Source: Ianthella basta
Taxonomy: Eukaryota; Porifera; Demospongiae; Verongiida; Ianthellidae
DNA length: 64,000 nt
Assembly: GCA_964019415.1 (NCBI GenBank)
Contig: OZ025869.1
Coordinates: 7,769,635 to 7,833,634, forward strand
Reading direction: 5' to 3'
Part shown: piece after piece, positions 12,057-23,175 of the stretch
How the letters are laid out: each line of letters opens with the position of its first letter
How positions within the stretch are numbered: position 1 is the first letter of the stretch
The notes under the pieces: model-generated
The model's input: only the letters and a program-made list of their open reading frames with translations
Databases searched by the model: none
Told to the model about the DNA's origin: nothing
Position numbers and translations under genes: made by a program

Positions 12057-15000
12057 CTACCTATATTTTGTGGCTTGCTTATTCTTTTCCATTTTAGAAC
12101 ATCGTCTCACGAGGCAAAATATCATACAGGGAATCAGTATGAGTAGCCATAGGAACAAGACGGCCAGTAATGCACCAACAGCAATAGGGATCAAGCCAGT
12201 GCCAGGTACACCAGGCCCTGTGAGGTAGAGATGTAAGAACAGCACAGCCTGTGCACATACCACTCTTGACTCAAAACACACAATGTGTTTATTTAGTAAA
12301 ATTGTAGAGGCTCATTGCTATGTCATAGAACTGGAAGAGTGGGGAGGGGGGGGGGGGGGGGGAGGGGGTTGAACAATTTCACATAGCTAGCTGAAGAAAG
12401 CCTCTACAGCCAAAACCTTCTGTTTCTTGACATTTACACTACGTTAAATTGCTTACCAATCCCTCCCCTCCTCCCCCCCCCCCCCCCCCCCCACACACAC
12501 ACTTTAAGTATTTAGGCCCCAAGGCATTCCTTCTTCAGACAAGTGGTTTACAGGGGATTCAGGAACTGCCCTCCGCCATAATAAAATGGCAACATAAAAC
12601 TGGAGAGAAGCACTGCAAGACTGTACCAGAGAATGTATTAATGCTGTTCATGGTCTACTTTCTGTTGCTAGTAAAACAAACAGTTTCTGTTTACTTTACA
12701 TTATTATTTATTTACATTATTATACATTATTACTATTACATTCACTTTACACTATTACATTATTTTCCATTCATTTTAACCTTCCAAAATGTTTTACCTC
12801 ACAGTAAGCAGCCATTTGGCGAGTAACAATATAGCAGCATTATGCCCCAGGTAAAGTGCAGCTTAACCTGGAACCCCCTGTTAATGTTCCTAGCCCTGCC
12901 TCTGGTGACTGCATGGTCATTCTTGGTACAGAGTACAGCTTGCTTGCACAAGGTTTGTATAGCAGTGGTGAGCAACATGGTACAGACCATGAGATGCGTT
13001 GAATGATTCAATGGAAATCCACATACATATTGCACAGGAACACAGCTGTTTTAAGCATGTTTGTGCTCGACAATATATAGTAGTGTGTGTCCCATGCACT
13101 CGTGCAGTATTTGGACTACCGTTGGAAGGTAAAGCAATGGGCATGGAATATGCAAACAACATACCTTGCAGTGCTATTGACACCTTTATTGTACTGCTCA
13201 AACGTTCTGGTTGGCCATTGTCCGCACATATGATGTAACCGTTAACAGTACTCTGCAATGCACGAAGCCTATTGAGATCACCACTGACAAACACTGTGCC
13301 ATTCTCAGCGATGGAAAAGTACGAGGAAGCAGATGCATTCAGATGCAGCCGCAGTGTTAAAATTCCATTTGAGGTGTCTTGGCTGTTCTGATCTGTGCAC
13401 GACACTGCTCCGATGCTGTCACCAACAGCAACATTAGACACAGTCACTGTTGTCCTAAAACTGGTAGTAGTAAAGACAGGCTTGAAGTTGATGGTCACTT
13501 CAATCACAGCTGAAGAAGTGGCATCTCCGTTGAATACAGTCACCACTACGAGGTACCTCTCGTCATTGAAAACACCAGACACCGATAAGTTACCCAGAGA
13601 GGGATGAATTCGAAATACAGCCATCTCATCACCCAGCACCTCAGTCACACTGTACTGGGGGGCTGTGTGTGAAGTGGTTCCAGACTGGAGAGAGAGAAAG
13701 GGAGAGAGTACAATCAACTGCTTAGACCACATAACAAACAAACAGGCATGAACTAGAAAAAAACTGAACATGTTACTGACTACATGGAACAAAACAAACA
13801 GAAGATCTAACCTGAATTGAAAAGGTGCCAATATCTGTGTTGTTTGCTGTGGTTTCCAAAAGGTAGACATCAGGGGTTGAGACAATCACTGGATCTTGGC
13901 CACTCGAAGGGATAAAGTCGAGCACCACATATGCCTCAGCGCTTTCAGTGCCATCACTACATGTGGCATTGAACTGCAGCCCTGTTTCCTCATGTTGCTC
14001 AAAGTCAACCATTTCATTAGTGATAATGTCATACCCATTAGCCTCAGTACTGCTCTTTACAACTCTGACAGAAAACGGAAGCAAGCCAGGCTGAACGGAC
14101 ACTGTGAGCAGGACTCCATTAGGGTCATCTTTATCCGTACAAAACAGGGTTGTCAGCAACCCGCCACTGCTTGTTGGGCCACTAGCAATAAGATCAATGT
14201 AGACGTCTTGTGAAAACAATGGAGGGTTGTTGAGATCTTCACCTGGACCAGCTGCCAATGCACAGATAGATAAATTCATCAATGCATTATAAACTGTACA
14301 CTATTGCATACACTGCACACACATTGGGTGCAACCAATCACTGTGCCACAGAGTATCAGCGACTATACAAGTACACACGATGCAACTCTACTGCTTAGCA
14401 AGCAGACACATGACAGCAAAGTAGTGAGTTGAACAATTTGACTGCGAACGTCTGCATCTGCTAAACGACTGTGCTTTGTACCCAACAAAGACTTCCCACT
14501 TGACTCTGTGGCCGCTCACTAAACACATGAGTTCAGCACTATAGCATGTGCCTCTATTGTGTATACACATTACATTGTGGACGGCATTGGAAAGCAATAT
14601 AATATAGATTTGTCTGCATACGCTAGCTGCTGGTTTGCATACATATGCAATTATACAATACCAGAATCATAAAACGCACATATATAGATATATATGTACA
14701 CAATCAATTTATATAGAAATTCACACACAATAATTATGGTCAGGAGTGTTTTTTTTGTACTCATTATGCCCTCCTGATATGATAAGGACCCCATTTGTAG
14801 GCATGCATACAGAAATAATGCATGTGAAGTTATCACAGTCTGTTACAGTTCACACCTAACATGGCCGTCTACCTACCTGGGACAAGTTGCAGTGAAACAA
14901 TCAGTTCATCACTAAGTGCTTGAGGCATGCCTGCATCCGAGCAATTGACTGTTAGCTGGTATGTCCCACCACTCAAAGACCTCAGCAGTGCTGCCACCTC

Positions 15001-16150
15001 GAGGGACCCCTCCTGTGTGATTTTAAAGTACGCTGATATACTGCCTTGTAGAACTAGGGACAGATTGCCATTTGCAGTACTCTCGAGATTTTGATCCGAA
15101 CAGAGTGAGAGACCTGAGATAGTGTCGCCAATCCTTGCCTCACCAGCATCCACTGTTGCACTAACCATACTCTGTTCAAACATTGGTTGGAAGTTGACCA
15201 GTACCACAACGCTGACCCTTGTTGTGTACATGTTCCCGACAGCAAGGACTATCAATTCATAGCGTTCTTGCAGGAGAGCACCAGACACAGTCAGCTCACC
15301 CGAGGTGTTGCCCATCATGAAGGGCACAGAGTCTTTCACTAGATCATCCAAGTCATATGTTATAGATCCTCCTACAGTAAACAGCTGTAAGAGAAGACAG
15401 AGCACTAACTGACTGACTGACTGGTTGTTTGTCTCCACCCTCCATTATTAGACAGAGCTGAAGCTACACACGCAAGCCAAGCTACACCATAATATGCATT
15501 GTGTAGTTTGCATGCAGTAAAGGCAACACCTTCCATAGTCTCTCTAGGCAACCAACAATCTGTTTGAGTTGTCATGTAATTCAAGCTAGTTTACAGTTGC
15601 AGATAGACTTACACTCGCTCTGAACTTTGCAACGAGTTCTCCCGGTTGGGCGGACGCCAAGATAGGCACTGTGTCCGGAGGCATCACGAACTGTGGAACG
15701 TCACCGCTTGCTGGTATAACATTCAGCGAAACCCTGGCCGTGTCATTTGCAACCCCGTCGCTACACGCGATCGTAAAGCGAACTCCATCGAAGGATGTGG
15801 AGAGGTCAATGCTGCTGCTGGCGACTATAATGTCGAATTCATCGGTAAAGGTGTCGGAAGCAGTCACTCGAGTTTCAAAGGACAAAGACGACGTCACACT
15901 CACGACCAGGTTGTCGCCGTCCGCATCTGAACACGCGACCGAAGTCAGCAGTCCATCATTCTGCACGTCTTCTGAAACACTATCCACGTAGTAAGCTTGG
16001 GAGAAAGAGGGCGGGGCATTGCTTAAAGCCCCGATAAAAGCTGTAGAGAAAGTAGGGAAGCAACAGTTCGGCTAGCACGCACCCATCGTGACCAATCGAC
16101 CTACCTAGCAGAACTGACAGCACGCCGAGCAGGCAGGCGGTCGGTGACAT
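12057..16150 (-). CDS. Cadherin-like single-pass membrane protein with four variant repeats
   Basis: Six exons: 16105-16150, 15613-16040, 14877-15384, 13812-14251, 13165-13684 and 12057-12217. All phases agree, giving about 700 residues. Exon 1 encodes a signal peptide (MSPTACLLGVLSVLL). Exons 2-5 carry cadherin-type beta-sandwich repeats (motifs such as CADNGQPERLSSTIKVSI, CSDAGMPQALSD, GELTVSG). Exon 6 holds a Pro/Gly linker, a transmembrane helix (IPIAVGALLAVLFLWLLI) and a tail of about 20 residues rich in Arg/Lys, with no catenin-binding motif. The usual calcium linker DxNDN is replaced by VNFQPMF or INFKPVF, and the AxDxD position reads CSDADG, CTDKDD or CSDQN, with Cys for Ala. Exons 2 and 4, and 3 and 5, are paralogous. 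An adhesion or recognition role at the cell surface is inferred. It may not bind calcium in the classical way. It ends about 460 bp upstream of the phosphatase start. Confidence 0.85.
12346..12492. repeat. G17 and C20 homopolymer runs in opposite orientation
   Basis: A run of 17 G (12346-12362) and a run of 20 C (12473-12492) lie 110 bp apart in the last intron of the cadherin-like gene. They could pair as a hairpin in the transcript or form a G-quadruplex/i-motif. Similar runs occur at 3460-3475 (C16), 10645-10666 (C22), 33468-33480 (G13), 44055-44068 (C14) and 49937-49951 (C15). Confidence 0.9.
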
Positions 16151-16414
16151 GGCAGATCCCCCCCTCCTGCGGCTACTCTGGGAGTACACGAAAAGAAGTG
16201 ATGGGGGCGTTGCTGCATTAGCACCACCTGTGGCGTCCTCATGAATATGCAAATCAGCACACCTGTATGGCAGAAGACACGCCCTCAAACGCTCAATGCA
16301 TGTAGCCAATTATACAGCGCGAATTGCATGCATAAAATACACAATGCCACCAAACCAAAAAGTGAAAACTGGAACAAAATGCATGAAATAGAGGGTTCAT
16401 CTGACAAACAATGG
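16151..16414. other. Short spacer between lipase stop and cadherin-like start
   Basis: Only 264 bp separate the lipase stop codon from the cadherin-like initiator on the same strand. It must hold the lipase 3' end and the promoter of the next gene. I see no TATA box. Confidence 0.6.
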
Positions 16415-18832
16415 TTAGCACAAGCAAGCACTGGGGCTGATTGGGTTGGTCCTTTGAAGAGCAGATTGATTGGAATTCCAAACGGACTCCATTGCATTCT
16501 TAATGGAGTGAGGGAAGTGGTCTCTGAGCATGTCTGGGCAAACGATGATGCGTTGGAAGCTCTCGTTACTAACCCAGTTGGCTTCATATTGTTTGTCAGC
16601 AAATGTACTCCTTCTTGATGGAATCTCACGAATGTGGATGATTCTTCCTGGAGGGTACAAAGGGATTCGGAAGGCCGGACTACTAGGAGTGTTGGCAAGG
16701 TTGGGTGAAGCCTGTCTGGAGTCAGACGGGACCCTGAGCAGGCCCTGCAGAGATAGGTCATCTCTGTTTTGATTGCTAGTTGGAGAAAATGAGCCTTCAC
16801 GACCCAAATGAGTCTCATTGCTGTCCTCAGTGTTGTCACTAATAAGTATCTGAACTTGCTCAAGTTGGGGCACTTCCACATCAATAGCATTCTGTGCATG
16901 TGGAAATGTAGGTGTGGATGCTGGGGGATGACAGCCAAGCTGTGTTGCATGAGGACCATCTTGTTCATCCTCCACCTCTCTCTCCTGCTGTTCCAGCTGT
17001 GCAAACTCTGAAGAAGCAGTTGATGGGGTTTCAAGTTTGACATTCACTTGCATTGTGTTAAAAATGTGTCTTCTACCGCAACAACTTGACAGTGTCTCCA
17101 AAGCACCTTCTAGTAGAATACGGTATTTTGGCTTGTTGTACGTTTGTAAGAGAGAGAGAAGATCCTGTTTGAGCATATAGCATGTGTATATGCTCAGCCG
17201 TGCAACCAGGTCCTTCCCCAAGGTGACAGAGGTGATAAATGATTTTGTGTGCATTGCCCCATTAATGTCTAGCAGGGCACCAGGCACTCCATACACAAAG
17301 CACTGTAGGTCTGGGTAGTGTTCCTTCAGCAGCACACTCAGAAGGGCACTGCAGCCACCGCCGAGGGAGTGTCCCGTAAGGATGAGCTTATACCCACGTC
17401 CCATCCTGAAGGCCCTGTCCAGGATACTTTCTCCATTGCCATCGCCACACAATGCCTCCTTCACCCACACAGCGCTGCGGAAAATCCCTTTGTGGGCATA
17501 GTGCTGGCAGTTCTCACTTCCACTGATCACAATGGGTTCAGTGTAGCTGATCAGATCAGTAGCCACATCATACAGGGAGAAGGTACCACGCGTCGTCACG
17601 ACAACAGCCTTCTTCTCATGATCCACCACAACATAAAAAGGCACCTGGTATAGATTGTTTTCAAATGAGCAGTACACAATCTCAGCATCAACCAGACGGG
17701 ACAAGTTACGAAGACCATAAAAACTGCAATGACACTTGTTGTCTGCAACCACAAAGTCACGGCGATCCTGCCAGCAGCACCCACCTCGTATCATCTGTGC
17801 ACAAAGCCGACAAGCTGCACATGACTCTCCCATGTAGAACTCTCCCCTCCACGCATAGCTAGCAACTGCATACTTGAAATAGTACATAGAACTGCTGAAG
17901 AGGCTCACTTCCTCATCGTTGGAAAAGTCAAGTGGGTGTCGAAAGTAGTCGGTTGCATCGGAAAACCTTGACCTGATGGGAGGTGGTGTGTCTTCGCCCA
18001 GGCCTCCTTCCTGCATCCTCTGTCGCTCTACTTCCTCAGACAGCTGGTGCCGCTGCAGCAACACCAGACCAGCTGCAATATCAGATGGTACTGCATTGAC
18101 GTCACAGAGTACACTGCTGAATACAGCAGCCAGTTCACTGTATGCTGCCTGATGATCACTACCAAGGTTTACAGAGCAAAATGCCACACGGAAGCGCTTC
18201 TTCCATAGTGAGCGGTTCTCCTGTTTCCGTCTCTGCCACAGTTCTGGTCCGTCTAATGTCATCTGCTGCTCAAAGATGAGTCGATCACTTTGCTGGGCGC
18301 TAAACTGAGTCCTCATGCGGTAGCAGTAACAGGGGTCAAGATAAATGATAGTCCCAATGACAATCACAAGAAGCAGGAGTATGGACAATACCACAAACAC
18401 TTGGATTGCGGTAACAGTTCCAGAGAGATTGGAGCAAGCTAGGACAGACTTGTCAGACGTTATCCTGTCTTTGAAGGCAAACACGATCGCAATGAACACG
18501 GTAATGGTCTCCAGTCCAAACAAACCCGTCCTCACGTACAAGAGGTATGGTACGGGCCGGCGCGGCCTTGAGTTGATGATGGTGCCCCTGGCACTAAAGG
18601 CTGTGATGGCGATCTCTAAGGTAATCACTACCAACGTCAGGATTATCAGTACATAGGAGAGATAAATGAGATCTGCAATGTCTGGGCAGGAAAGGTTGTC
18701 CTTGTAGGCCACCAGTGCAATGACGAGAGCTAATAACACTAAAGAGCGTAGTGTCACTGAAATAACGCCAGGAAATACTAAGTCGTCGCTGCCTACTTCC
18801 CATCTCCGTCCACAAAGCACCAGCGCTGGCAT
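16415..18832 (-). CDS. DAGLB-like: sn-1-specific diacylglycerol lipase (DAGL-beta-like), intronless
   Basis: One uninterrupted frame of 805 residues. The start MPALVLCGRRWEVGSDDLVF aligns with the start of human DAGLA/DAGLB and fixes the initiator. Four hydrophobic segments (about residues 25-42, 55-78, 102-121, 138-164) form the N-terminal membrane domain. The serine-hydrolase domain follows: oxyanion strand VVVTTRGTFSLYDVATDL (about 410-427), nucleophile elbow GHSLGGG with Ser489, Asp541 in TLGKDLVARLS, and His733 in YPPGRIIHIREI. Between Asp and His is a Ser/Gln/Glu-rich regulatory insert (about 575-720), longer than in human DAGLB. It lacks the long C-terminal tail of DAGLA; human DAGLB is about 670 residues. 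Members hydrolyse diacylglycerol to 2-arachidonoylglycerol at the plasma membrane. The complete triad suggests an active enzyme. It has no introns, although the next two genes do. Confidence 0.95.
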   Translation of the reverse strand: MPALVLCGRRWEVGSDDLVFPGVISVTLRSLVLLALVIALVAYKDNLSCPDIADLIYLSYVLIILTLVVITLEIAITAFSARGTIINSRPRRPVPYLLYVRTGLFGLETITVFIAIVFAFKDRITSDKSVLACSNLSGTVTAIQVFVVLSILLLLVIVIGTIIYLDPCYCYRMRTQFSAQQSDRLIFEQQMTLDGPELWQRRKQENRSLWKKRFRVAFCSVNLGSDHQAAYSELAAVFSSVLCDVNAVPSDIAAGLVLLQRHQLSEEVERQRMQEGGLGEDTPPPIRSRFSDATDYFRHPLDFSNDEEVSLFSSSMYYFKYAVASYAWRGEFYMGESCAACRLCAQMIRGGCCWQDRRDFVVADNKCHCSFYGLRNLSRLVDAEIVYCSFENNLYQVPFYVVVDHEKKAVVVTTRGTFSLYDVATDLISYTEPIVISGSENCQHYAHKGIFRSAVWVKEALCGDGNGESILDRAFRMGRGYKLILTGHSLGGGCSALLSVLLKEHYPDLQCFVYGVPGALLDINGAMHTKSFITSVTLGKDLVARLSIYTCYMLKQDLLSLLQTYNKPKYRILLEGALETLSSCCGRRHIFNTMQVNVKLETPSTASSEFAQLEQQEREVEDEQDGPHATQLGCHPPASTPTFPHAQNAIDVEVPQLEQVQILISDNTEDSNETHLGREGSFSPTSNQNRDDLSLQGLLRVPSDSRQASPNLANTPSSPAFRIPLYPPGRIIHIREIPSRRSTFADKQYEANWVSNESFQRIIVCPDMLRDHFPHSIKNAMESVWNSNQSALQRTNPISPSACLC

Positions 18833-18932
18833 CGCTGGTCGCGCGGTTCGCGTTTACAAGAAAAATGGACGACCTGCTGCATCAAAATCACGTGATTGCA
18901 GACGGGCACATTGTGACGTTTTTACCGACATT

Positions 18933-19003
18933 GTTGCCTGGTAACCGGTTACCCTGGTGCGTCGCTTAGTAACCTGATACGTCGCTTGGTAACCGTGACG
19001 TCA
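18933..19003. promoter_or_regulatory. Three X-box (RFX-type) sites and one CRE upstream of the lipase
   Basis: Three 13-mers match the X-box consensus RYYNYY-N-RRNRAC: GTTGCCTGGTAAC (18933-18945), GTCGCTTAGTAAC (18961-18973) and GTCGCTTGGTAAC (18981-18993). The first overlaps a perfect palindrome, GGTAACCGGTTACC. Two bases after the third X-box is a perfect cAMP response element, TGACGTCA (18996-19003). The cluster is about 100-170 bp upstream of the lipase initiator. It could also serve a divergent plus-strand transcript. The sites are seen; binding is inferred. Confidence 0.6.
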
Positions 19004-19004
19004 A

Positions 19005-19127
19005 GATGTGCAGCGATAAGAAGCTGTCGGCCAAGACGATGTGGCTGTGTTTGGTCTCGTCTGTGTCGAATGTTTATGTAGTCTTTAGCCAGGTTTTCTT
19101 TAACCATTCCGGCTTCTTCTCAATCTA
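19005..19127 (+). CDS. Possible short divergent ORF or first exon, hydrophobic
   Basis: An ATG with adenine at -3 lies directly after the CRE and opens 40 codons with a hydrophobic stretch (MWLCLVSSVSNVYVVFSQVF). It may be the first exon of a divergent gene sharing the X-box/CRE promoter; no downstream exon is evident. It could equally be chance. Confidence 0.2.
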
Positions 19128-20011
19128 ATCTAGTTTCTTGTGCTTTGACAGTATGGTTGCGAGAACAGTGGCTAGATTACTTGTATACCCCCTCTGTACT
19201 TAAAGATCATTTCTAAGCTGAGCCAACCTGTCTGGCACTTCCTTATGTGAGAACCCTTCAGGCGTCTTGCGCGCAACTCGATACTAGTCCCACCTTTAAT
19301 GTGGTGGTAGAGAATTGGCTAGCTAGCTACAGAACTTGTGCAGAGTGATATTCTGATTGACTGCTCTAATAGTTTGCTATGTAATGATGTAATAGTCACA
19401 GATTCTGAGACTTGGAATTGAGGCCATTCAGATATGACCTGTACTTAGCCTCCCCACAGAGGAGCACATAATTTCCAAATTATTATTCTTAAGTTACTCA
19501 CATGTAAGGTCGAGGCTTTCACTCAAAATTGTACGTATTGGAGAAAGATTAGAATGAAATAAGCTGAAGCAAAAGCAGCAATTTGCATGATATATGTCAT
19601 GCTGATTAACGAGAAAGCAAAAGTGGAAATGTAATTTGCTCTGAAAGTTTGCTTAAGAACAATGGCCTAGGGTAGGGTGATTGCATCATTTCTGCTGTCA
19701 GTTGGGTTGGCTCAATTCATTTCTAAACTGACCCACCTGGTGTATAACACCTGCGACTGTGCAGGAATATTGCCAAAGGAGGCTGAATGGTGAACTAATT
19801 CTGTCAGCATGGCTTGGCACTAGTCCCAAACTTGAAGGTGGTGTTAGACATAGGCATGTACAGAACCTGTTCACAGTAGTATTTGACACCCCTTAGGGTG
19901 TACCGACAGCACACCATGGGGTGTTTGCATAGCACCAGGTGCAGCTTGATACTCATGAGCAGGAGCTGACAGTTCTACCTGCAATAACAAGAATCTTGAT
20001 CTCTCGTTCAC
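19128..20011. other. Intergenic, no recognisable feature
   Basis: Only short open frames of no recognisable family. The word ctaagctgagccaacctg recurs in diverged form near 19700, which suggests an old internal duplication (about 19200-19330 against 19700-19830). Confidence 0.4.
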
Positions 20012-20655
20012 TCATATCATGGACCATAGAAGGATACCTAAAGACAACACGGTGGTATTTTAACGAAGCAAAAAGACTACACTCAAGTACAAAACAACGT
20101 GTAACTTCACCTTCAGATCCTCTGGAAACAAGCAGCCTGGTCAAAATGCCTCATACATTACTTCCTACCGGTAGAGTTCGAACAGCTCCCTGCAAGGCCT
20201 TCCTCCTATGCGCGTTGGGCACACTTCTGAAGAAAGCCACGTAGGACCGAAAGCTGCCATTTCTCACGTGACTGTATGTTAACTGTACATACAGGTCACG
20301 CAAACAGGAAGTTTATATTATAGTTTACATAGCAGTCCCTCCAATCTATACAATCATGCGGTTTTGGTATACCCACGATCATCCCTGCAGTTAAGACACT
20401 TTCATCAGGCCATCTGCCCCTGCATACCAGATATTAATGCATCTTTGGCAGCCAATAATATAATGGCTTTGCAACACTTGGCTATTTTGTCATGGCAGTA
20501 AATTTTTTTTTTATAGATAGTTGATTTCGGAATGTTTGTCCAAAATGGCAGATCCTGTTAATGAGAGTCTCGATCACCCATTCCCTCATATCATGGACCA
20601 TAGAAGGACACCTCAAGACAACACGGTATTTTAACGAAGCAAAAAGGCAACACTT
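20012..20655. repeat. Dispersed ~420 bp repeat bracketed by a ~75 bp direct repeat
   Basis: A 75 bp segment containing atatcatggaccatagaagg occurs at about 20012-20087 and again at about 20573-20655. Between them, 20088-20505 is a repeat with a second copy at 32912-33345, roughly 90% identical by eye. The layout looks like an element inserted into a sequence that was duplicated. No transposase is encoded. Confidence 0.75.
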
Positions 20656-22427
20656 GATGCAACGAAGCAGCATGTGTTGCTTGGCTAGAGTCTGTGGAGT
20701 GACTGCGCATGCAATCGATAGGTGAAATTAGTTGAGCTTACGACTTGATTGATATGCATGGTTATTTACATGTAGTCAGAACTGAGGGCACTTAGGGTAT
20801 AGGCACATAATGGCATTTCCATGCTTGTTCAGGGAATGCGATCTGCAGAGTATGGACTGGATGACCCCATTGTGAAGTCAATCTTTTGGAAGGCTTCATG
20901 TGCTACTACTTTGATGACCTCAGCCTCAGCTTGGCAAAGTGTGCTGTCTACATAGATGCCTTCGAGTAGAATTGGAAGGAATGCAGGATGGATGACAAAG
21001 GGATACGTAAGGAGATGCACGTGGACATCTTCAAGTGCACATTGGAGAAGGGTAGCAAGTACTAGTTGATAACTATAAGCAGTAAAGTTAAGATCTTCAC
21101 TGAGGTATAGGGTACTTCATTTACTGTACATACCTAGTCCTAATGGAGTACAGGTGGAATATTCTGTACACACACACGTTCTGTAGCAGGTATGGACAGT
21201 ACGTTGTGACTTGGACTTCTGTCCTTTAATTTCCTGGGAGGATTATCCAGGCTATGCCGAGTGCATCAATCTTGTGCATGACTACTGTTGCATGTGTTGT
21301 GGAGATAATATACAGTAGCTTGCATCACATGCATGGACACTCATTTTTCCATGCATAGATAAATGACAAAGTGTAGTGAATCATATAGAACTAAATGCCC
21401 AACATACTCTCTCGACCGATGGTACTTCAAAGAGGTGAAATCCCCATTTTCTAATGGTTGGAGGTGGTGTAAGGTGGTAGGCAGAAGAGGAACACTTCTC
21501 TGCTGCCATTCTGAGAAGGCAGGGGCTGTAGTGTGAGGAATGCCCATTGAGCAGCAGGAGCAATGGTCAGACAGGGAGCATGGTGCAAGAAATAGTACTT
21601 GAACCATTGTTGGAATTAGTTATGCAGTTAAGGGCTGCGCTTGGGTCTTCATCTCGGTCAGCAGTATTTGTTCACAATGGGGAGACATACAAAGTCACTA
21701 GACAATGAGCCAGATCATTTACTTTTTGGCAAACATTTTGAACTCTTTCGTTCATTTCTGGATTGTTGGCCACAGCCCTTATGTAGAACGAGGGCTTTAG
21801 AGACTTGGAGTTTTACCTCAGGGTGCCTGCTTTTAAGGGAATCCCGCCACCCCTTGGTGAGTTCCACCTGCGGGTCCCTTTAGCATAGCCAATTGAGGCA
21901 CATCTAGCGATATCAACCAGTTTAGAATTAGCATCCTCTTACTTCACAAAATGGATGGTGGTTCTTTTGAACTTGAGCTTGAACTGACAATTCCAAGAAA
22001 AAATGGCTCTGACTAAGTGGTATAATGAGAACACCAATATTAGCATACATGGGTACCGAAGGCAGGGCTTTTAAGGAACATGAGAAAAGTGTTAGCATGA
22101 TCCTTGAGATTAGTTGTTTGCTGAATTTTCTGCATGTTCTAATTGATCGATCATTGCTGTATAGGTGCTCCTGTTTGATGTTATTGTCGTTTGTCAATAA
22201 TGCATGTATTATAATCTTTAGTCTCAGGATGCATGTCATCTTGTATACAATTGTTTCACCATCCTGTAGCTAACCAACCTAACTTTACTGTGGCCAAGTG
22301 GCAATTTTCTGTGTCCACGTATGGTGGCACACTGCCACTAGGCCGTTGTATGTGAAAGGCATCTGTAATTACATATTAAGGTTACACTACTATACTATTG
22401 TACAACATGCACAATGCAGTAACACAT

Positions 22428-22610
22428 TACCCTCTGCATCCATGCAACATGAACACTACACAAAACGACCGTAACATTTTCGTTTCAATGCCAACTGGTG
22501 CTGGCAAGTCCCTGTACTACTACCAACTGCTTGCCATGAGCCTCCACATGGGAAGAGTGCTGCCATGTTCAAAGCTAACTCCTTCAGACCAAACATGTTA
22601 TATGATGTAA
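22428..22610 (+). pseudogene. RecQ-like helicase fragment (Walker A region)
   Basis: An open stretch contains RNIFVSMPTGAGKSLYYYQL, which matches helicase motif I of RecQ-type ATP-dependent DNA helicases. Homology fades after about 15 further residues and no other helicase motif is nearby. It lies inside the sequence that interrupts the pogo-like transposase, so it was probably carried there by a transposon or retrocopy. Confidence 0.55.
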
Positions 22611-22892
22611 AGCACTGTGCTGATTAAAGAATTACCTTCCTTTCCTTACCACCCATACAACACACACACGCGTTATTCATCACTTGCAGCCTCACAGTTT
22701 GTCTGTCTTGAGCACCATCTTCTGTAAGGTGTCATCCTACACACATGTTCACAGGATTTATACTTGCACCATCGTTACCTTCAATTGGTTGATTTGACAC
22801 ACTATTGCTCAATATGTATGTAGGTGCATAATATGTTTGAACCTAAGCATACAGAAACGCAGGCAACGACAACACACAGAGCGCTGAGCTGT

Positions 22893-22945
22893 AGACAGTA
22901 GGCTGGTAAGCCAGTTTCAGCCTCTTTTGGTCTCATCAGTACAAC
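22893..22945 (-). ncRNA. Decayed hammerhead ribozyme copy
   Basis: On the minus strand: stem I GTTGTA, core CTGATGA, weak stem II GACC/GGCT, core GAAA, an irregular stem III (GGCT-TACC-AGCC plus extra bases), then CTGTC and stem I return TACAGC. Both cores and stem I are intact. Stems II and III have mismatches, so activity is doubtful. Confidence 0.5.
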
Positions 22946-23097
22946 GTACCCTGAACTAGGGCTAGGATTATGCATTGTCAACACAGTTTGATAAGACTGG
23001 CATCACACTGACTACAGTGCTACATATACACACACATCCACGCAGTCAATGTGTGTGTGTGTACTACTTCACGTTTAGTAAACATCTTCACAGGTCA

Positions 23098-23175
23098 ACA
23101 CCTTATAGTATACAACAAATGTGAATGGCCAGTTACAACACCTTATAGTATACAACAAATGAATGGCCAGTTTAT
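23098..23175 (+). repeat. Two tandem copies of a ~38 bp unit
   Basis: The word caacaccttatagtatacaa is repeated about 40 bp apart, each copy followed by caaatg(tg)aatggccagtt. Confidence 0.85.
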
